From: Micropterix aruncella
Taxonomy: Eukaryota; Arthropoda; Insecta; Lepidoptera; Micropterigidae
Direction of reading: 5' to 3'
NCBI GenBank assembly: GCA_944548615.1
Contig: OX155962.1
Span: 3,159,809 to 3,223,808 of the forward strand
DNA: 64,000 nucleotides
Positions within the stretch are counted from its first letter, which is position 1, and each line of letters starts with the position of its first letter. The notes beneath the pieces were generated by a model, which saw only the letters and a list, made by a program, of their open reading frames with translations, ran no database searches and was not told the origin of the DNA. Shown piece after piece: positions 54,066 through 64,000 of this stretch. The position numbers and the translations under genes were made by a program.

Positions 54066-54416
54066 TGGCCCAAGAAGGGGACAGTAACGTAAAAACTTAT
54101 CCGGTGAGTATTATCTGTCACCCCTCAGCCCTATTGATCAGATAATGTATGTATACCACAGCATACTAGAATTGACCACACGAACTGCTCGATTAAACGA
54201 TAGAGGAATAGAAAGAGAAAGCTGCATATGGGCCCCCTCTATGCTTGTTTAGTCGCGCATGAGTCGGACACACGTATACTTAGTGCAACTCTTCAACGCC
54301 ATAATGTCTTTCCATTTAAAGTTTTATATAAAATAATTCATAATTAAATAATTCCAAATTATTATACTCAATTGAATACTCAATTGAAGCTTTAAGTCTA
54401 AATATTGTCTCAACTG

Positions 54417-55008
54417 GAGAACCAATGTACTGGCCTACCGACAGGAAAAAAACATCGACTTCGGTGTAACAAAGGGCATAGTTAATACTCACCTGAAGTG
54501 TGAATATAGCCTAGAATTATCGTCCGACCACTCACCGGTTATTGTAACTTTAACTAACCACATTCTGCCTGCTGCTAGACCTTGTAAGCTCCACACTCAT
54601 AAAACCGACTGGAATCTCCTCCAGGACCTTGTAGCTTCTTCGCTTAATGACGAAAGTTCCCCTGAGAACTGAAGAGAACATTACAGAAGCAATTGAGCAC
54701 TTCAACAACTGTATACAACAATCAACATGGAGTTCTACGCCGACAAAGACGAACACTACCGAACAAAATTGCCCTGTAATGGTAAGGGAGCTTCTAACCA
54801 AAAAACGCCAGGCAAGGAAACGCTTGCAGCAAACGAGATCTCCCGTCGATAAGACGTTCCTTAATGCGATATCTGCGCAGCTCAAAAAACTATACTAGGT
54901 GAACTCCGAAATGAAGGGTTTGAAAAGTTCGTCAGAAACCTGGATACGTCAGCCGCAACAAATTACCCCCTTTGGAAGGCAACAAAAAGTATTAAAAGAC
55001 CTATACTG
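54417..55008 (+). pseudogene. Jockey-type LINE endonuclease/linker fragment
   Basis: The plus-strand frames read TNVLAYRQEKNIDFGVTKGI and LSSDHSPVIVTL (the SDH endonuclease motif), then a linker (WSSTPTKTNTTEQNCPVMVR, KKRQARKRLQQTRS), then LWKATKSIKRP. At least one frameshift lies near 54655. RT is absent: the piece stops where an opposite-strand LINE begins at about 55010. Confidence 0.7.
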
Positions 55009-56340
55009 TCGCCACTAGTCTCCGACACTGCCAAAAAGTTAGGCAGGCCCTCTTTATTTTGGCATCGATATGACTCGCCCAGTTTAATTTACTGTCAAGG
55101 ATGACTCCCAGATATTTCACCTGTGTTGATAGCGAGAGTTTGGTGTTGAATAATTTTGGTACTTGTAGTTCTGGTAACTTCTTCTTGTTGGTGAAGAGGA
55201 TGAGTTCTGTCTTTTTCGGATTTACTGACAATTTATGTTCGTCATACCATTTTTCTACTATCTGCAAAGCTGAGCGCATGACTTTACATAGCATATTTTC
55301 TGCGTTTCCATTTATCATTATTGTTAGGTCGTCGGCATAACCAATAGTAGTGTAACCCCTTTCATTTAGTGTTTTTATGAGGCTGTCCACTACTATGTTC
55401 CATAGAAGTGGTGATAGGACCCCCCATTGGGGGCATCCTTTAACTACCTTTGCTCTTGTGGTAGTATTCATCACTATCTGGACCGTCCTTTTGCTAACCA
55501 GCTCCGTGATCCATTTTATGGTAACTGGTTCCACTTAAGTTCCTGTAGGGCGTGGTTTATGCTGTTGTGCATGGTTTTGTCAAAAGCGCCTTCTATGTCT
55601 ATAAAGGCGGCGAGTGTTGACAGCTTATTTGTTAGAGCCGATTCTATTTTGTGCACCACCATGTGTAGTGCCGACTCTGTTGATTTGCCTTTTGTGTAGG
55701 CGTGTTGTTGTGGGTGTACCTAGTTGTTTATTTCTTAGTGCCCCATCCCTTAGGTGACGGTCCATCAGTCTTTCTAACGTCTTTAGTAAGAAAGACGTTA
55801 GGCTGATGGGTCTGAAGGATTTGGCGTGTGAGTAGTCCTCCTTTCCTGGTTTTGGTAGGAAGACTACTTTTGCCTCTCTTCATGCCTTTGGAATGTATTT
55901 GAAGGCTATGCAGGCCCTATAGATTGGTAGTAGGTATTTTGTTGCATGGTTCGGTTGCCATCGTAGTAATGCTGGGAAAATGCCATCCAGTCCTGCGGAT
56001 TTGAAAGGTTTAAAGCTTTTCAGGGCCCATTTTATTTTGTCCGCAGTTACTATCATGTTCGCGACTTCCCATTCTTGGGTTATTGGTGCGCTGTAGTTTT
56101 CGTCTGGCCACTCAGGATCTTCTGTGATTTGGCATTCAGGAAAGTGTGTTTCCAGGAGTACTGAGCTGGTTTCTACATCTGTGTTTGTGTAAGTGCCATC
56201 TTCCTTTTTTTGAGAGCCTAGGAGGTTGGGCTCACCTTTAGCTAGGATTTTCTTTATTCTTCCGGCTTGGTTCGTTGAGTTTATGCTACTACAGAAGTTG
56301 TGCCAGGATTCTGTTCTCAGAGGTGGTCCATATTCAGCTA
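55001..56340 (-). pseudogene. I-type LINE reverse-transcriptase fragment
   Basis: Minus strand. RT start KSFRPISLTSFLLKTLERLM (about 55750-55830), then a frameshifted middle. An open frame at 55534-55001 follows with PLLWNIVVDSLI, GYADDLTIMI (the YADD box), VNPKKTELILF and VKYLGVILDSKLNWASHI. Upstream of it is a linker with WHNFCSSINS. A TGA interrupts near 55880. It lacks the C-terminal RNase H; truncated at about 55010. Confidence 0.78.
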
Positions 56341-56343
56341 TCT

Positions 56344-56526
56344 CTTTTTATTCCGCTATCACATTCACTCCTTCTTTATTTTTACGAGTAACCTTTTATG
56401 TTTTGATTATTAATAGAAGAATTTGATCATTAATGAAGAATTCAATGATATCACAGCCAAATGTAAATGTAATACAACTGTCTATACAACTATGTATTAC
56501 TTTTTAGGACAATAAATTATTTGATT
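56344..56526 (+). mobile_element. Solo LINE 3' UTR
   Basis: TTACGAGTAACCTTTTATGT through GATCATTAATGAAGAATTCA to GGACAATAAATTATTTGATTTG. This is the uninterrupted version of the nested copy at 9830-10540. Confidence 0.6.
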
Positions 56527-56725
56527 TGGCTCAGTCTACCTTCGTCACACCTTCGTACTCCCGCGGTCTATTTTAGTATCTTTGATGTAAAGTACTCAGC
56601 CCTAGCATCATCCCCTGTCGGCCGCTACCCTTTACCACTTGGTAGTTCATGATAATGGCGCCATATTCAAATCACAAATGCTTCGATTTTTGTACAAATT
56701 CTTTGTGGACTCAATGCATCACGCC
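56527..56725. other. Spacer, no gene seen
   Basis: No recognised feature; it ends where the duplicated segment starts. Confidence 0.3.
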
Positions 56726-58286
56726 AAAATTAAATGTGTACATATCGATGTTTGCACATGGTGAGACCTTTTTTTAAAAAGTCAGATAATTTCCCATAAA
56801 ATCAAAACTGGAGCGTGTAAAATGACATTTGGAAGAGTATCTGAGAGTAGCTAAAAGCAGTAACCGCTGGCAAAAACTATCCATATACCTATGCATATAA
56901 TATGCCAGTGCCTATGCAGTTAAATTCGGTGGTTTGCAGCACATGCTTGCCAGTTATTATACGTTTGTATCAATGCGTCACGTTTCTTTGGCGACGGTTT
57001 CGTTTGATCAATATCACTAAAATAGTTTTCCCTACCGTAGTATTGCTTATTAAAGCGTATTATTGAATATGTAGTCTGTCGATGAGAAGTCAGAATGGCC
57101 GACTTCCGGCTCCCGCGCAAAATCGGATCCAAAACATCCGTAGTCGGTATGTGCGTTCAGCGAACTGGCAGCCAGCGTCTAGGTGGGAGCGCAGCGTTAC
57201 AAAAAAGGAAGCCGCTCTTGTGTGTATTTTCGCCTTTCCGCTGAACGTACTTCCAAATAAATAAAGAAATATTATTATCATGCAAGCGAATAGCGATGTG
57301 CGACTCAGCTATGAAACCGATAACTTAAAAGCGTCTCGAGTTTTCAAAATAAAAAATCTGTTTCTTTAATTTGATAAAATTCAATAAATCAAAGCAAGGA
57401 CTTCGCATTAGTGCTCGAGATCGTCTTTGTTTATATATCATCCACATGGTAACTATTTGTATAGTAGGCGAATGCGGGGAAAACCCTGATTTCGAAAGGC
57501 GGAAAGGCTTTGAAAAATATGTATTCGATGTTTGAAACTAAACAATATGAAGATAAATCGAATAGTGACGTGACTTATAACGGCTCGGTAGCATAGTTGC
57601 CTGATATGTTGTATGGTTGCAGGTAGATTTCGGTTGGTCACCATTTGCCGTTGGGATAAAATTAATGCTGTCGATCGAACGTAATAAACTACACGTATGC
57701 CCATTATGTGACATTACTCAGGCACGTATCCAGACTTCACTTTCGGGGGGGGGGGGGGGGCATTAATCGAAACACAATGAAACGTACAAAGTTGCCCTAC
57801 AATGAAACGAAAATACGCCAGATTTTGGGGGTTAAATCCTAACTACCCCCCCCCCCCCATCTGGAAACGTGCCTGATAAGGTACATAAGTCGTGGATTTT
57901 CCATGATTCTCAATTTTTCTCGTCTTTATTATTTACTCAAAAAAAAACAGGGGTGGGGACGCGTCCCCTGAGTCCCCCGTCCCCCCCTGATACGTCCTTG
58001 CCATTACCATCGATTATAATGTATAATCAATGCCATTACCTATGTCTCTCTCGCTCTTTCCCATACATTTTTCATATGTTTCAGTCGTGAGCACTCGCTT
58101 CTACTTAGTGATGAGGCCCATCATTGGCCAACGTGTAGAGCGGGCATACATACGTATTATATAACAAATCACAATAGGACTTTAATAGGTTGTAAGAGAT
58201 TGTCGCATGCTAATAAAACCGCTCATTTTGAAATTTCACAATAAAGAGTAGAAACAAACAAACAAACTTATTTCGAGCTGGCGTCT
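56726..58286 (+). repeat. Duplicated segment, copy 1
   Basis: From GCCAAAATTAAATGTGTACA to at least CTTATTTCGAGCTGGCGT, near-identical to 62517-64000 in the same orientation. The duplicate runs off the right edge, so its full extent is unknown. Open frames in it (for example 57082-57264) have no family support. It includes a small MITE at 57718. Confidence 0.85.
57718..57876. mobile_element. MITE with G-run and C-run inside inverted ends, copy 1
   Basis: TCAGGCACGTATCCAG at the left and CTGGAAACGTGCCTGA at the right. A G16 run lies near the left and a C13 run near the right. The second copy is at 63430-63592 with runs of 18 and 14. A related end, GGCAAGGACGTATCCAGGGG, is at 11898, and its inverse is near 57988. 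Superfamily unresolved. Confidence 0.65.
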
Positions 58287-58820
58287 GCGGTGCCCGGAAT
58301 TGGAACGACTCACCGCAAAGCGGCGCCAAATATCAGATATGTTTTCCGTTTTAACATTTCGGCGCCATTTTGTTATTACTGTTTTGACTAATCATTTTCT
58401 AACACGCTTTTTATATTTTTAACACGCTTTTTTGCTTCACCTATAACACTAATGAATCGAATATTACAACTCTTCTTTCACTCACGTCTAATTCTCGTGT
58501 CGATTTGAAACTTAGCTCAGTTATACATTTCTGGCTACGTTACAATATTTATAGTTTAATATGTCTCGATAGTTTTGTCCAAACTCGTGCGTTTTCGACT
58601 TGAACATACGTCGTCACTTTCAATTTTATCTTGGGTCTAGTGGACGCATGCAGCTATATCGTCAATCACTGATACTATCCTGGTGGAGATTACGATGGAC
58701 GAGTGTGAACTTGTAGCAATCAGTGTGGCATATATAGTGTTACGAAGTGCAAGAAAATAATGCGAAGTCTGGCGACAAAAGCGGCGATCAATCTGGATGT
58801 AAGCTTATTTGAGAAAAGTT
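58287..58820. other. Unassigned sequence
   Basis: No recognised gene. A TTTTTAACACGCTTTTT direct repeat is at about 58405-58435. Confidence 0.3.
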
Positions 58821-58823
58821 TTA

Positions 58824-59382
58824 AGCTATTGCATAGCTTTTATCGCGGGCCTAGGCCAGCGCGGCGACCGAATGAAGAAATTTCTTAACGAAAATTAATG
58901 ATTTTAAACTGATAATTACGTCTAAAAGAGTACTGCTTACGATTCGAAAAAAATATATGTTAAACAAGAACATTTTCCTAATATTCTTAGCTTTGAATAT
59001 TTTAGATTTTGTTTATATTACATAGTGTAATTAATTTGTGAAATTAGGTCTAACCGAACACAAAAACGACTACTACGCAAATACTATCTGGCGTATTATT
59101 ATGAAACCTGCACGATTTTAAAGATAATTTAATTATCTATCTTTTTATCTACGATTTTTTTCGAATAATTCGGTTTTTTTGCTTTATTGAATAAAAAATT
59201 CGTGCGCGGCGCTCTATCGAAAGACGTTTAAATTATTCCGAATCATTTGCTTCCGCAGCCGCAAATGATTCGGAATAATTTCAACGTTTTCCGATAGAGC
59301 GCAGTTATCTGATATCAGAAAAAATAAAATAAATAAATAATTATAATTGCATAAGTTGTTAAAAAAATGCTATGCAATAGCT
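58824..59382. mobile_element. Putative MITE with AGCTATTGCATAGC ends
   Basis: A perfect 14-bp inverted repeat, AGCTATTGCATAGC (58824-58837) and GCTATGCAATAGCT (59369-59382). AT-rich interior, with a strong hairpin at 59209-59302. No transposase. Confidence 0.5.
59209..59302. repeat. Long hairpin: 42-bp inverted arms, 10-nt loop
   Basis: Arms 59209-59250 and 59261-59302 match at 39 of 42 positions. The core AAATTATTCCGAATCATTTG-C is perfect and the loop is TTCCGCAGCC. Transcribed from either strand, it would form a long stem. Confidence 0.7.
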
Positions 59383-61799
59383 TTACCGTGGCAGTCCCCG
59401 AGTGCCACACGTATTTTTTTTTAAATATTGATAGATCTGAAGCTAAACCATGACATACTTTTCCAAAACATCACACGAATGTCGAAAGCATATTTTCACC
59501 ATTTTCAAATTAAAATTGTAGTTTTGGTCCAGAGCCGTGAAAGCGTCGTTTCTTTTTGTTTTATAATTGTAATCTATATGATTCTGTTCCCACAATGCAT
59601 GAAAATTTCGACAATATTCTATAAATTGTAATGTTTTCTCTTTATCTGCTGCCATTGTGTCTCGTAAAATGCACGGAGTGACGCACGCGGATGCATGCGC
59701 TGTCATTAATTATGACGCATGCACTATCGCAAGAGCTATGCTATTACACGCATGCGCAGAGGAAACCGCAACTCGAAATAAAAAGCGCAAACGGGGTCGA
59801 CAGTTTTTTGGTTACATATTGTGACCAGTATATAAACTCGTGTTTTTTAAAGTTTTTAAGCTATTAATCACGTATGTGCTAGGTATACATACGTCCACAT
59901 GAATATTGTCATTGTTTTTAATTACGTGCTAAAATACATTTTATATTTCGAAGCAGACTTGTATAAATACAATATTTGGTCACATCTTGGAATTACAGAT
60001 ACCTGCTTAACTTGAATTGAGTATAGCGATCTGATTTTTTTGTTGTCATGAATAATTTGTTTAACATATTGAATTATTTAATATGTATAAATGGTTATTT
60101 TGAAGGTAGAATAAATAATCTCGCCTTAAATGAAAATGAGCAATGCAAAAACCTGTAAAAAATTACGATTTTCGAATTATGATAGTAGCTATTAAAGCAT
60201 AAAAAAAACATTTTTTTTGGGATTTTAACAACCAAAACGAGCTGGTATACAAATGGGTATTATCGTACCCACTTCCAAATATAAAACACGTTGCCACATA
60301 TACCAATGGAAAGTTTGTAAAAGATGGGACGTTTCAGTCTGTAGCAGTTACGCTGAAGGTACATTTCAAATTGCAAAATGTTTTATTTAATAAAAACACA
60401 TTTTTTAATAAAATGCCTTACTTACCTCGTTTTATTTCGGCAATACAGTTGTTTTTATTATTTATATACAAGGTATATACATACAATATATAGGAAGTAT
60501 CACAAACTATAAACCTATATCAATATCAACTATTAATAGCAAAAATAACTGTATAGTACAGAGTGGGTACTTTTATATTATCCCCAAAGCTAAAGCGGAA
60601 AATAAGTTTATGGGTGGAAGAGAAACGGCCAATAAGTAAGATATAGATGAATGATCAGTGTGCGGGTGTCAGGTAAGATTTTGTGCCAGGGCCATCGGCA
60701 TTCTTTTGTTTTACGTTGAGGTTGTCTTAATACGTTTATGGATGAAAGACACAGTGTTTCAGATTTCATGTGAATTCCTTTTTTCTTTCTGGCTGTGATA
60801 CTGGACTTATTTGGTTTTTGCTTTACGATTGAATGCACTTATTACTCCCACATAGTTGTAAACACTCGAATGATTGGCCGAAATGTTATAAAGAAATATT
60901 GCGCAGCTGTATAACAGGCAGAAGGACTATAGGAACCTGCACTGTACCTACACACATTATGAGCATAATATGGCACTTGGGGTTCGGCAGGGACATACAC
61001 TTTACACTAGATTACTTAGACTACCCTGACCTACAACTAGATGAAATTATTGTAGACGACGGAATATTTTCAAAAACAAAAAAAAATATTTCTTTAAAGA
61101 AAAACTAGTTTTTCATTCAAAATCCCATGTTATATTAATTATCATAAGCCCACGAGAGAATGTATGCGATTAACCTCCTGGGTACAAACCCGATTTTCCA
61201 GTGCATGTTTTTTTTTAAACTATTTTTCTCATAATACGAGTAAGTCATTATTATTGAGTGTACTGTAAGTTTCAAAAAGATATTCCAATGAAAGGGTATC
61301 TGGAACTGGAACTGGAACAAGAGGTTAAAGGGCTTTTCATAATTTAGCTAGTTCTACACATTGACTCCTATGTAACAATATTCAGAAACTAGTATATTCC
61401 ACAAAATCATCCAGATATACAATTAAACTTCTTATGTATTTATCTTTCATTTTGTCTGAGTTTTAGTATTATTCAACTAATTTGAAAAAAGAAATTATTT
61501 GTTACATTTATATATTGGTCAGTGTGTTTTAAACAATTAGGATTACGACATACCCAACTGTTTTTGAAATTTTGTATGAATAAAATTAAATAACTATTGA
61601 ATATCGCCTATTGTGTATAATTCCAATACGACATGGATTAATAAGATGAACTTTGATTTAATACTTTTTTATAAAAGCGTCATTAATTAAGTCCATACTT
61701 GTTACATTCTGGGTACAAAAATGCCCATTCTCATTTGCCGCTGCGAAAACTGTAATTTTAATGCCCGCTTCACAGGCTGTCCAATGTTGGCCAATATTT
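59383..61799. other. AT-rich region with two orphan protein-like frames
   Basis: 60203-60355 (plus) reads NNQNELVYKWVLSYPLPNIK then HVATYTNGKFVKDGTFQSVA and VTLK before a GTACAT. 60833-61108 (plus) includes GTCTVPTHIMSIIWHLGFGR and LDYPDLQLDEIIVDDGIF. Both look like real protein pieces, but neither was identified and their phases do not join. They may be exons of one lost gene or of a mobile element. The rest is AT-rich, with nothing recognised. Confidence 0.3.
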
Positions 61800-62516
61800 A
61801 TATTTTTATTTATTTAAGAATTAATTACTATAAAACATTGATTTGCTTACAAAAATAACAAGAAACGAATGAAAAAACTTTAACCTTTTGCTTATTTGAT
61901 TCTGTCACCCAACTGGGACTAGCCCGTTCTAGGGTGGACAGGACTCTAATATTAAAATTAAGTTTGCTTGATTGCTTGACTGCTTACAAATGTACAAGTT
62001 TTAGTAAAAGCTTATAACACTAATAAAACCTAAAATGTGGTCTTCAAAAAATAATAAAAATAAATATTAATAATTTAATAAAATAATGATAAAAAGTATT
62101 AAAAGATAATATAAAAATAAAATGCAATTCCATTATATAATCGGCAATAAATATAATATAAAATTTGATTAAAGAATATAAATAAAGTTATTATGTGAAA
62201 AAAGAAAGAAAGAGTTAGTAGTAGTAGTAGATGGAGTGGGGGGCTTGTTTCCAGCCCTTGATGTCACCTAGATCTGTAAGGTCTTTTGTAACTACCCACT
62301 GTGTGGTTAGGTCAAAGGTCAGCTAGTAGCCCGGTACTTCTTACCAGACCAAGTAGGTCACTGACCTTCAAGTTGGGCAGATCGCTGGGTTCGAGAAAGG
62401 CTCGTCCCAGTAAACTGTGTCTTTTGGCGGCGAGCCCTGGACAGCGGCCAACAATGTGTATGCTGTCTTCAGGTTCCTCGCCACATATTCGGCAATCCTT
62501 GCTCTCAGTCAAGCCA
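61800..62516 (-). pseudogene. I-type LINE 3' end, second copy
   Basis: Same family as 28460-29575, starting at the left with a TTTATTTATTTAAGAATTA tail. The minus-strand coding part is cut just upstream of CRICGEEPEDSIHIVGRC. The 5' truncation point (GCCAA) coincides with the start of the second duplicated segment. Confidence 0.75.
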
Positions 62517-64000
62517 AAATTAAATGTGTACATATCGATGTTTGCACATGGTGAGACCTTTTTTTAAAAAGTCAGATAATTTCCCATAAAATCAAAACTG
62601 GAGCGTGTAAAATGACATTTGGAAGAGTATCTGAGAGTAGCTAAAAGCAGTAACCGCTGGCAAAAACTATCCATATACCTATGCATATAATATGCCAGTG
62701 CCTATGCAGTTAAATTCGGTGGTTTGCAGCACATGCTTGCCAGTTATTATACGTTTGTATCAATGCGTCACGTTTCTTTGGCGACGGTTTCGTTTGATCA
62801 ATATCACTAAAATAGTTTTCCCTACCGTAGTATTGCTTATTAAAGCGTATTATTGAATATGTAGTCTGTCGATGAGAAGTCAGAATGGCCGACTTCCGGC
62901 TCCCGCGCAAAATCGGATCCAAAACATCCGTAGTCGGTATGTGCGTTCAGCGAACTGGCAGCCAGCGTCTAGGTGGGAGCGCAGCGTTACAAAAAAGGAA
63001 GCCGCTCTTGTGTGTATTTTCGCCTTTCCGCTGAACGTACTTCCAAATAAATAAAGAAATATTATTATCATGCAAGCGAATAGCGATGTGCGACTCAGCT
63101 ATGAAACCGATAACTTAAAAGCGTCTCGAGTTTTCAAAATAAAAAATCTGTTTCTTTAATTTGATAAAATTCAATAAATCAAAGCAAGGACTTCGCATTA
63201 GTGCTCGAGATCGTCTTTGTTTATATATCATCCACATGGTAACTATTTGTATAGTAGGCGAATGCGGGGAAAACCCTGATTTCGAAAGGCGGAAAGGCTT
63301 TGAAAAATATGTATTCGATGTTTGAAACTAAACAATATGAAGATAAATCGAATAGTGACGTGACTTATAACGGCTCGGTAGCATAGTTGCCTGATATGTT
63401 GTATGGTTGCAGGTAGATTTCGGTTGGTCTCAGGCACGTATCCAGACTTCACTTTGGGGGGGGGGGGGGGGGGAGCATTAATCGAAACACAATGAAACGT
63501 ACAAAGTTGCCCTACAATGAAACGAAAATACGCCAGATTTTGGGGGTTAAATCCTAACTACCCCCCCCCCCCCCATCTGGAAACGTGCCTGACAAGGTAC
63601 ATAAGTCGTGGATTTTCCATGATTCTCAATTTTTCTCGTCTTTATTATTTACTCAAAAAAAAACAGGGGTGGGGACGCGTCCCCTGAGTCCCCCGTCCCC
63701 CCCTGATACGTCCTTGCCATTACCATCGATTATAATGTATAATCAATGCCATTACCTATGTCTCTCTCGCTCTTTCCCATACATTTTTCATATGTTTCAG
63801 TCGTGAGCACTCGCTTCTACTTAGTGATGAGGCCCATCATTGGCCAACGTGTAGAGCGGGCATACATACGTATTATATAACAAATCACAATAGGACTTTA
63901 ATAGGTTGTAAGAGATTGTCGCATGCTAATAAAACCGCTCATTTTGAAATTTCACAATAAAGAGTAGAAACAAACAAACAAACTTATTTCGAGCTGGCGT
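62517..64000 (+). repeat. Duplicated segment, copy 2 (runs off the window)
   Basis: Near-identical to 56726 onward. Offset 5790 bp up to position 63429, then a 78-bp deletion relative to copy 1 (57640-57717 is missing), then small length changes in the G and C runs. Short open frames repeat exactly. Confidence 0.88.
63430..63592. mobile_element. MITE with G-run and C-run, copy 2
   Basis: Same as 57718-57876, with a G18 run and a C14 run. Its left end directly abuts the 78-bp deletion. Confidence 0.65.

Overview
This is AT-rich, repeat-dense animal DNA, most likely from a moth or butterfly. The reasons are split genes with GT-AG introns, a clip-domain masquerade-type gene, Helitron-like ends of the type common in Lepidoptera (TCTATACTAATATTATAAA ... 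GCTAGT), a BEL/Pao retrotransposon, and R1-, CR1/Jockey-, I- and RLE-type LINE pieces. The species call is inference. Only two host genes can be supported. No tRNA, rRNA or CRISPR array was seen.

Layout. 1-1780 (minus strand): four exons of a masquerade-like serine protease homologue with three clip domains; its protease-like domain would lie off the left edge. 1850-14140: MITEs, a large foldback element, palindromic repeats, a degenerate GCGTACG array, LINE ends, Helitron pieces, and the first members of a GC-rich retroposon family called family G here. 14180-18925: a PIF/Harbinger-derived region split by an R1-like LINE and then by a 1345-bp family G copy at almost the same target. 19045-19795: a MITE. 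21391-28282: a BEL/Pao element with 576-bp LTRs that look identical and a 5-bp target duplication, but three breaks in its reading frame. 28460-29575 and 61800-62516: two I-type LINE 3' ends. About 31900-37455: an apparently full-length LINE. 40902-48245 (plus strand): a four-exon FoP/CHTOP-like mRNA-export gene whose introns hold antisense transposon pieces. 48500-56530: TTAA MITEs, a hAT element, mariner and LINE fragments. 56726-64000: a segment of about 1.5 kb present twice, 5.8 kb apart.

The most unusual object is the LINE at about 31900-37455. ORF1 (zinc finger, coiled coil, FP-like domain) ends at a single TGA. The same frame then stays open for 343 more codons and encodes a strongly hydrophobic, multi-pass-membrane-like protein. 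That frame overlaps the start of the endonuclease/RT frame by 35 nt, and the endonuclease/RT frame has no early ATG. This points either to stop readthrough plus coupling or frameshifting, or to a decayed long ORF1 with a membrane tail.

The host genes do not form a functional unit. The rest of the window is best read as nested mobile-element history.
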